Source of the DNA: Bacteriovorax sp037444575
Lineage (GTDB): Bacteria > Bdellovibrionota > Bacteriovoracia > Bacteriovoracales > Bacteriovoracaceae
Length of the DNA stretch: 64,000 nt
Assembly: GCA_037444575.1 (NCBI GenBank)
Contig: JBBIME010000005.1
Coordinates: 186,001 to 250,000 of the forward strand
Direction of reading: 5' to 3'
Below are positions 57,865-64,000 of this stretch, piece after piece; positions within the stretch are counted from its first letter, which is position 1, and each line of letters starts with the position of its first letter. Under the pieces are notes generated by a model that worked only from the letters and a program-made list of their open reading frames with translations, was not told the DNA's origin and made no database searches. The translations under genes and the position numbers were made by a program.

Positions 57865-60243
57865 CTAAGTCGGAAAAGAAATTTTGGTACAACCATCGTT
57901 ACCTTCGATGTTTTCGAAGTGCAATTCTTTGTATTCTTTTCTTAGATAATTTCGAAGCCAGTTTTTTAAGATGCCGTCGCCGTGTCCATGAATAATTGTG
58001 ACAAAAGGAATTTCACCTGAGAATACTTCTTCAATAGCGCCTTCACAGGTCTTTTGAAATTCGTCTAAGCGCATTCCGCGGCAATCTATTTCAATTTCAC
58101 CTCGAACTGCGCGCTCAACATGAATGCGAACACTTGGTGTTGGCGGTTTCGCTCCAGAAGGCCAGCGAAGGCTTTGAGTGGTTGCCCACACAGAAAGGGC
58201 CCCGTGCTGAATTTGGATTTCTTTTTTTCTTGGATTTAGCTGAACGACTTTTACGTTCTTTTTTATATTCACAGAAAATACAGTCATATTGATTTGGATA
58301 TCTTCAAAGGCAATTGGACGATAATGAGAGTATTTTTCATCAACTTCCGTCTTAATGGCCTTGTTTGGAGTTTCTTTATTGAGTCCTGATTGAATGGAGC
58401 CAATTTCGTTGTTGAGATGTCTACGGTTTTGAATCTCGCCTTTTTTAACTTCGTTGAGAACATTTTCTGCTTGTTCAAAAAGAGAGCGAATTTTTTTAGT
58501 GTAGTCGCCTAGAATTTTTTCTCTCTCAAGAAATAGAATTCCTTCCATCGAAGCTTTTTGATTTTTAAGTTCAATCTGCAGATTGCGATTTGCTGATAAT
58601 AATTTATCAAGCTCTACTTTTTTAGAAGAGAGTTCCTGTAATAGAGATTCATAAGTTATGTGCTTTTGATCTAATAGTGTCTTTGCCCTGTCACTTATTT
58701 GGGTTTGTAGCCCAAACTTAGCTGACAAATTATCAAATATTTTAAACGCTAGAGAGCTGCCTGGTTCCCCAAGAATTAACTTGTAAGTTGGGCGATTTGA
58801 TTCAAAATCAAAGCCGACATGGCCAGAGACGTAGTCTCCACGAGCATGCATGAACGTTTTTAAAACTTGATGGTGAGTTGAAATAATAATTTTTGAGGCC
58901 GATCGAGAGTGCACTTCTTCTAAGAATGCAATGGCAAGAGCAGAAGCCTCTTCAGAAGAGGTCGAGTTAAATATTTCATCAATAACGATTAAGTTTTTCT
59001 CTCCTAAATTTTGAAGGAGCTCTAAATAGTATTTAGATTCAGAAGCAAAAGAGCTTAGGCCTTCTGCTAAATTTTGGTGATCGTGACTGAAATAGAATAA
59101 ATCTTTTGCAGGATAAATAAGAGCATTACCTGCGGGAACAAAAAGGCCCATGTGCACAAAAAGAATAGAGATGCACATTGATTTAAGAGCGACAGTTTTT
59201 CCACCCGTGTTTGGTCCGGAAATGATTAAGCCTTTGTGATTTTTATCCAGAAGCAAATTATTCTTAACTGGGTTTCTGATCAAAGGATGAAAAAGCCCAT
59301 TGAGTTCAAAATAAAATTGCGTAGAGAGTTCTGGTTTTGTCAGACCTAGCTTTTGTGAATAAGTTGCCTTGGTATTTAGCCAGTCAATTTCAACAACCCA
59401 CTCAGAAATAGATTTTACTTCTTCGGCGAAGGCATGAATGACCTTGCTTAATTCAATAGTAAGTTTAAGGATTGTCGCTTCAATCTCTGAGAGAAGATGG
59501 ATGCGCTTATTGCTCTTGTCTCGTATTTCATAGGGTTCTACAAAAAGAGTCATTCCCGATTGAGAACGAGAAACAATAGGCCCTAAATCTGAATGGTAAG
59601 AGTCAGATCGGACCGCAAGAACATAGCGATCGTTGATAATGTCGTAATTATCCATTTGCAACTTAGAAGAATAGAGATCGCTTTTAGAAGCCTTTTGAAT
59701 GCTGGTGCGAAGATCGCTTTCAAGTGCCAGAACTTCAGCATAAAGTTTTCTTAAAACAGGATGTCTTTCATAAACAGCATTACCTGAGAAATCGACAAAT
59801 TCTCTGAGTGGATTAACAAATTGGCGTTTTAGTTTTAAAACGACGTCTGGAGCGAGTCTAAAATCTTTATCAAAGACTAAATCACTAAAAGCGCCGAAAT
59901 TTTCATTATAGGCTTCAATCAGCAGACAGAAAAAATTCAGCTCTTTCGATTCAAAAAACTTCCCTTTAAAAAGATCCGGTATCAGAGAGAAATGGTTTGC
60001 GCCATCTGGAAGCATGCGAAGTTTGGAGTTAAAGAGTACGGAGAAATCGTCATAGCTTTTGATGAAATGCTCTAGGCGATCCAGGTCGCGACCTATAATC
60101 TCGGCTTCTTTAAACTGGGGAGCTGTTGCAAGTCTGTTTTTTGTAGATTCAAAGTGTGCTAAACTAGCAATGTCTTCCGTTAATTGGAACCAATCAAGAA
60201 GCTCGAGTGCTTCGCTATTACCATTGAGAAGATTTAAAGACAT
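57865..60243 (-). CDS. mutS2: MutS2 ATPase with Smr domain
   Basis: 792 residues. MutS core without the mismatch-recognition domain; Walker A GPNTGGKTVALKS near residue 340; Walker B NLIVIDEIFNSTSSEE; long coiled coil; and a C-terminal Smr nuclease-like domain (EIDCRGMRLDEF, FVTIIHGHGDGILKNWL). MutS2 proteins of Bacillus split collided ribosomes and suppress recombination in other species. The ATG at 60243-60241 overlaps by two bases the ATG of the divergent NFACT gene (CATG), so the promoters must lie inside the coding regions. Confidence 0.95.
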   Translation of the reverse strand: MSLNLLNGNSEALELLDWFQLTEDIASLAHFESTKNRLATAPQFKEAEIIGRDLDRLEHFIKSYDDFSVLFNSKLRMLPDGANHFSLIPDLFKGKFFESKELNFFCLLIEAYNENFGAFSDLVFDKDFRLAPDVVLKLKRQFVNPLREFVDFSGNAVYERHPVLRKLYAEVLALESDLRTSIQKASKSDLYSSKLQMDNYDIINDRYVLAVRSDSYHSDLGPIVSRSQSGMTLFVEPYEIRDKSNKRIHLLSEIEATILKLTIELSKVIHAFAEEVKSISEWVVEIDWLNTKATYSQKLGLTKPELSTQFYFELNGLFHPLIRNPVKNNLLLDKNHKGLIISGPNTGGKTVALKSMCISILFVHMGLFVPAGNALIYPAKDLFYFSHDHQNLAEGLSSFASESKYYLELLQNLGEKNLIVIDEIFNSTSSEEASALAIAFLEEVHSRSASKIIISTHHQVLKTFMHARGDYVSGHVGFDFESNRPTYKLILGEPGSSLAFKIFDNLSAKFGLQTQISDRAKTLLDQKHITYESLLQELSSKKVELDKLLSANRNLQIELKNQKASMEGILFLEREKILGDYTKKIRSLFEQAENVLNEVKKGEIQNRRHLNNEIGSIQSGLNKETPNKAIKTEVDEKYSHYRPIAFEDIQINMTVFSVNIKKNVKVVQLNPRKKEIQIQHGALSVWATTQSLRWPSGAKPPTPSVRIHVERAVRGEIEIDCRGMRLDEFQKTCEGAIEEVFSGEIPFVTIIHGHGDGILKNWLRNYLRKEYKELHFENIEGNDGCTKISFPT

Positions 60244-61552
60244 GATTCAGACTCACCAACAATTAAAAATGATCTGTGAAGAATATAACAGTTTATTCTC
60301 AAAAAATGAATTTTATCCTCTCCAGAAGGCCTATACGACGCCACACTTTTTGGTGCTCTCTGTCCGTTTTCCAGGGAGATCAGTGGCCTTGTACATTGGA
60401 CGCGGAAACCAATACCAGGGTGTATTTATTGCAGACAAACTTCCTCCACCGTATCTGCGCGTGCAAGATCGCCTACTTGATTACCTTCGAAAATTTTTAG
60501 TGGGAGCAAGACTTGGCAAAATGGAAGTGGATGAAAAAAGTATGGTCTGCCTCTTTCACTTTAAAAATGACCACGCTGATAATTCTTTTTTGTTTGGATA
60601 CAAAGACAGACAACTATTTTTTGCAAAACAATCTAAAGATGAAGTGTACTTGAGCTGGAATGGAGAGACGGTCGCTAGTAGTGATTTATTGTCTCTTGTG
60701 GATCCTTTTGGGCCAGACAAGGTCATGGCCAACCTTTCTCTTAAAGTCTCTACAATAGAAGATTATTTGAAAGAAGAAGAAAAGAAAATTAGCGGGAAGC
60801 CTATTCAGAGGAAGAAAGAAAAATTTCTATCGCGAAAAATTCAAAATATTACTCATGATTTGGAAGAAGTAAAAAATTGGAATTTATTAGAGGATGATTT
60901 AAAAGAAGATCGAATCGATTTAGATGTTGATGAATTGAAAGTTCATGGGCAAAAAATTAAATTGTATGGACTCAATTCTCTATGGCTTAAGCGCGATCTT
61001 GTTTTTAAAAAAATTAAAAAACTAAAAAAAGCAGAAGAGATTTTATCTAATCGATTAGAAGAATCTCAAATAGAGTTTGAGAATGTGAAAAAAGGTGATT
61101 TTGATTTTGAAGTGACCAAAGAAAAAGTTATTCAGCCTCTTTGGATAACTCATGCAAAAACAGCATCTAAGTCTCAAACTTCAGAATTTAATATCAAAAA
61201 TTTTAAGCTTAAAAATCTAACCGGGGTCATCGCACTCGATGCTGCAAGCAATGATAATATTCGCACTCAATGTTCAAAGGATCACTACTGGTTTCACATT
61301 GAAAACTACACAGGATCTCATTGCATTGTTAAAACAGATGATTTTTCTAAGTTATCCCAAGAGGATTTGTCAGCTATTGCCTCTATGCTTCGGGATTTTT
61401 CAAAATTAGAGATTACGGAAATACCACTCCTTTATAGTCAGTTAAAAAATATTAAGGGAATAAGTGGTGCTAAAGGCAAGGTAATCATTAAAAAACCAAA
61501 GCATTTAAGGTGCCTATATATCAATTGGAAAGAAATAATTTCCATTCTTTAA
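60242..61552 (+). CDS. rqcH: NFACT-family (RqcH/FbpA-like) protein
   Basis: 436 residues from ATG at 60242 (frame open upstream, antisense to mutS2). Order: NFACT-N domain (FLVLSVRFPGRSVALYIG), a middle region rich in charged coiled coil (residues about 175-350), and NFACT-R (DHYWFHIENYTGSHCIV) ending in a Gly-rich KGISGAKGKVIIKKPK. Short compared with 550-residue RqcH. RqcH adds C-terminal Ala tails on stalled chains with 50S subunits. The DR motif needed for this seems not conserved. Divergent partner of mutS2. Confidence 0.75.
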   Translation: MIQTHQQLKMICEEYNSLFSKNEFYPLQKAYTTPHFLVLSVRFPGRSVALYIGRGNQYQGVFIADKLPPPYLRVQDRLLDYLRKFLVGARLGKMEVDEKSMVCLFHFKNDHADNSFLFGYKDRQLFFAKQSKDEVYLSWNGETVASSDLLSLVDPFGPDKVMANLSLKVSTIEDYLKEEEKKISGKPIQRKKEKFLSRKIQNITHDLEEVKNWNLLEDDLKEDRIDLDVDELKVHGQKIKLYGLNSLWLKRDLVFKKIKKLKKAEEILSNRLEESQIEFENVKKGDFDFEVTKEKVIQPLWITHAKTASKSQTSEFNIKNFKLKNLTGVIALDAASNDNIRTQCSKDHYWFHIENYTGSHCIVKTDDFSKLSQEDLSAIASMLRDFSKLEITEIPLLYSQLKNIKGISGAKGKVIIKKPKHLRCLYINWKEIISIL

Positions 61553-61615
61553 GCTCGCTTGAAAGCAGGGCTTCCTCCTGTACAATTAAAAAGATTAATT
61601 AAGGTGAAAAGGCCA

Positions 61616-62431
61616 ATGAAAAAATTATTATTATTTATCGTTTTAACACTTTTAGGTTCAACTCTTTGGGCACAAGAAAAAGTTGAAGAGCTCGAACAAT
61701 ATGAAATTCGAAGTTATGCTCCTCAAAAAAGTGGGGTAACTGATTTAGTATTTGAGGCACGCATTGATAACTTAACAGAGATGCTATCCAAGAATTTAGT
61801 TTTGGGTAAATTGGTCGATGTTTATTATAAGATTTACTGGCTCTCGCCTTCTCAATACAAAATTGAAGTCATGGGTCTAAAAAAAGGATTCCCAGAGGTC
61901 AAGGCCGATTTGATTTCACTCATCAAGGGAAAGTTGGAATTCGTTCTTCCTGAAAAATTTTCTGATAAGTTTAAAGGTTACACTCTTAAATCAGAGCCAA
62001 TTGCAGATGGAAAATTAATACGTGCCATAGATGCTACCTATACGATGGCCGTTCCAGAGGTTGATATCGTTGTCGATAAGTCTGGCCAATTAAAAACAAT
62101 TGAAACAAGAGCTCCAATGTCCGCTGTGAAAACAGAATTTTTCCATTCTCCAAAGGCGTGGAGCAATAACAAACTGGTCTTAGATAAAATCGTTCTTACT
62201 TCAAAACAAGGTGCGACTAGCCTTACTAGTACGAATGATGTGGATTATATCAACGTAAATGGTATTGGTTTTCCAGCGAAAATTACTGTAAAAAATGTCG
62301 CCGAAACATTGATTCCTGCCAATGAGAAAGAAAAAGAAAAAGTTATTAAAAATGAAACGGGAACAATAATCCGTTTTACAAAATACGAAGTAAACACAGG
62401 CAAAGCTCAGCGCTTTATTAACGAAAAGTAA
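61616..62431 (+). CDS. Secreted protein of unknown function
   Basis: 271 residues from ATG at 61616 with AAGG upstream; the frame is open 57 bases earlier but that part lacks a signal peptide. Signal peptide MKKLLLFIVLTLLGSTLWA. The mature protein is beta-rich with alternating lysine and apolar residues (YKIEVMGLKKGFPEVKADL, then AVPEVDIVVDKSGQLKTIE), like outer-membrane or periplasmic carriers of lipids, but no family is recognised. Confidence 0.65.
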   Translation: MKKLLLFIVLTLLGSTLWAQEKVEELEQYEIRSYAPQKSGVTDLVFEARIDNLTEMLSKNLVLGKLVDVYYKIYWLSPSQYKIEVMGLKKGFPEVKADLISLIKGKLEFVLPEKFSDKFKGYTLKSEPIADGKLIRAIDATYTMAVPEVDIVVDKSGQLKTIETRAPMSAVKTEFFHSPKAWSNNKLVLDKIVLTSKQGATSLTSTNDVDYINVNGIGFPAKITVKNVAETLIPANEKEKEKVIKNETGTIIRFTKYEVNTGKAQRFINEK

Positions 62432-62449
62432 AAGCAGGGGTTAAAATAC

Positions 62450-64000
62450 GTGAAAGCAACAATGCGATCAATTCATTTACTTTGTATTTGTTCGCTATTT
62501 ATGTTTACGCTTTCATGTCAGAAGCAAACAGCTCCTGAAATAGTATCAGATCAGATTAAGACTTCTGCTGAATTAAAAAGGCTTGATGCCTGCTCGCGTG
62601 TTAATTTCAGTAAGGGCGTAATTCTATATAAGAACGTGCTCGATCTTTTTGTATGTACTAAGTGGAATGAGCAGTTCCCTCATATGTACGAGTCAATGCA
62701 ACACATAGAAGCAGCTAACTGGGACCATTTAATGGCGCCAGTTGATCATGCATTTATTGAAAATCAACAAAAGCGAGATAGAGTTTTTAGAAACATTCAC
62801 GATCTTGACTCTAAAGGCGGATTGAATGATTTGAGTTACGTTATAACTGCTCTTAACGAAACGAATTTTTTTGATTCAATGAAGGCCTTATTCGCATGTG
62901 CTGAACCTGGACATGATCAAACTGATCCGATTTGTGCAAACAGATCGGGACGAATACCAGAAAAAAAATCCTTAAAGAATATTATCAAGCTTGTTGATAT
63001 CGCTCCAGAGAATATTGATAATGCTTCTCAATTTGTAAAACTGTTTGTAACAGCTCTTAATGGACATCAAGAAGAGTTGAGAGATGAAATTAACAAATTC
63101 AGGGCATCACCTCTATATGTGCCTCTGCGCTTGAAAATGATGGACGCCATCGCTAGTAAAGTGAAAGTTGGACTAACGGATGAAGATAGAAATTTCCCTG
63201 GAAAAATTCTCCTTACTGGAAATAAAAATGGAGATACCCCTTGGATCTATCAATGGATTCAAGATGTAAAATTAGGTAAAGAGAAATTCAGAGACCTTCT
63301 TGAATATCCAGTTTTGACTAATCCAGAATTTGTCAGTGAGATTAAAAACTTAAAGAAAGCTTATGATGGAGGAGTTTCTTGTTCTGTTAAGAGCACGAAT
63401 GATCCAAATGATTTAATTGAGTTTGATTTTAAAACACATCTTTCAGAATATGTGGGTGTCATTCGCAATAGGACATACAAAGATTTTTACGACTATTCTT
63501 CTGCAGATATTGTTGGCCTTAAAATGTCTACTGAGGTTTGCCGCGAGCTTGAAAGTAACCGCTACAACGTGAACTTTATAAAAGTGCTTTCGCATTTTTC
63601 TGATTTTGTTGGAGAAAAGAAGTTTTACGACCTCGTTAGATTCCTGGTCCATAATAGTACCGCTAAAGGTGATCTAGATAAAACTTTTGCAGAAAATCTG
63701 TATCTTTTTGACATGATCGCAGGAGATATTTTTTCATCTGCTAATAATTTGAATTCAAATATTATTGCGAGCACTCGGAATTTTTATCCACTAGTTTTTG
63801 ATGTTGTGAAAGATCTTCCAGCAGAAGCTTATGCTAATCTTGGTGAGTTTTTTCAAGCGGTTGGAAAAGAAAGCAATGATGCAAAATTTAAAGGCATCGC
63901 GGATGTTTGGAATTTCTTTACACCTGAAGAGAAGAACTTCCTGTTTAATTTTGTAGACCGTCACTTCGACAAAAATGTTAAGTATGTTCTTCTTTTTGAT
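62450..64000 (+). CDS. Probable lipoprotein of unknown function, 3' end outside window
   Basis: 517 codons without a stop to the window end. Start is GTG at 62450 (AGGGG nine bases upstream) or ATG at 62462. The N-terminus MRSIHLLCICSLFMFTLSC ends in a lipobox-like TLSC followed by QKQ, so a lipid anchor is likely. The mature part is helical and soluble with scattered Cys residues and several Phe/Tyr-rich blocks. No repeats or catalytic motif. It starts 18 bp after the preceding exported-protein gene, so the two may share an operon. Confidence 0.75.
   Translation, partial: MKATMRSIHLLCICSLFMFTLSCQKQTAPEIVSDQIKTSAELKRLDACSRVNFSKGVILYKNVLDLFVCTKWNEQFPHMYESMQHIEAANWDHLMAPVDHAFIENQQKRDRVFRNIHDLDSKGGLNDLSYVITALNETNFFDSMKALFACAEPGHDQTDPICANRSGRIPEKKSLKNIIKLVDIAPENIDNASQFVKLFVTALNGHQEELRDEINKFRASPLYVPLRLKMMDAIASKVKVGLTDEDRNFPGKILLTGNKNGDTPWIYQWIQDVKLGKEKFRDLLEYPVLTNPEFVSEIKNLKKAYDGGVSCSVKSTNDPNDLIEFDFKTHLSEYVGVIRNRTYKDFYDYSSADIVGLKMSTEVCRELESNRYNVNFIKVLSHFSDFVGEKKFYDLVRFLVHNSTAKGDLDKTFAENLYLFDMIAGDIFSSANNLNSNIIASTRNFYPLVFDVVKDLPAEAYANLGEFFQAVGKESNDAKFKGIADVWNFFTPEEKNFLFNFVDRHFDKNVKYVLLFD

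Noticed and set aside
60059..60241. Longer N-terminus for the NFACT protein
   Set aside because: It is antisense to mutS2 and rich in Ser and Arg with no domain resemblance; the ATG at 60242 gives a normal NFACT-N opening.
1..64000. CRISPR arrays, tRNA or rRNA genes, insertion sequences and prophage
   Set aside because: No regular short repeats with spacers, no cloverleaf-like segments noticed, no transposase, integrase or phage structural proteins among the frames.

Overview
The window is a gene-dense, AT-rich chromosomal segment of a flagellated Gram-negative bacterium. Gene content fits a Bdellovibrio-and-like organism of the Bacteriovorax/Peredibacter type: a Myxococcus-like MglA GTPase beside dnaX-ybaB-recR, several short flagellins, an adenosylcobalamin-dependent ribonucleotide reductase, RNase J and an LpxH-like hydrolase. 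This placement is inferred from protein resemblance and gene order; no database was searched. I see no insertion sequence, phage, CRISPR array, tRNA or rRNA.

Layout. 1-6346: the 3' end of a membrane or envelope protein, a small secreted protein, the 4.5S SRP RNA with a clear promoter, then dnaX-ybaB-recR-roadblock-like-mglA and a convergent hydrolase-like gene. 6520-23287: mtnP followed by a division and cell wall (dcw) cluster, rsmH-ftsL-ftsI-murE-murF-mraY-murD-ftsW-murC-murB-ftsQ-like-ftsA-ftsZ. murG and ddl are missing, and MurD has a damaged-looking ATP site. 23324-26144: a leftward operon of a B-box membrane protein, RNase J and uridine kinase. 26222-30737: a solute-binding protein, prmA, rsmE, an RDD membrane protein and an ADP-heptose-type nucleotidyltransferase. 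30738-37426: three 277-residue flagellin genes with sigma-28-like promoters, a class II ribonucleotide reductase between the first two, and a PilZ protein. 38958-50379: a long leftward series, fliD-fliS-fliT-like, then a Maf-like protein, two GT9 (heptosyltransferase-type) glycosyltransferases, small helical proteins, a histidine kinase, a receiver protein, NAD kinase and recN. 50635-64000: a polytopic membrane protein, a phosphatase, a stand-alone AAA+ activator, an exported barstar-like protein, rlmE, a small penicillin-binding transpeptidase, lepB, the divergent mutS2 / NFACT pair, and two exported proteins, the last cut by the window edge.

How the genes may work together. The most suggestive unit is 30276-50379: flagellins, cap protein and chaperones sit with a Maf-like protein, two heptosyltransferase-family enzymes (one with a four-cysteine motif like that of protein O-heptosyltransferases) and an ADP-heptose-forming nucleotidyltransferase. 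I propose a flagellin heptosylation system; this is inference. The mutS2/NFACT pair, whose ATG codons overlap on opposite strands, suggests a ribosome-rescue module. Other points of interest are a candidate dnaX frameshift site, GGGG-loop hairpins in two flagellin leaders, a probable CTG start for fliD, and an exported barstar.
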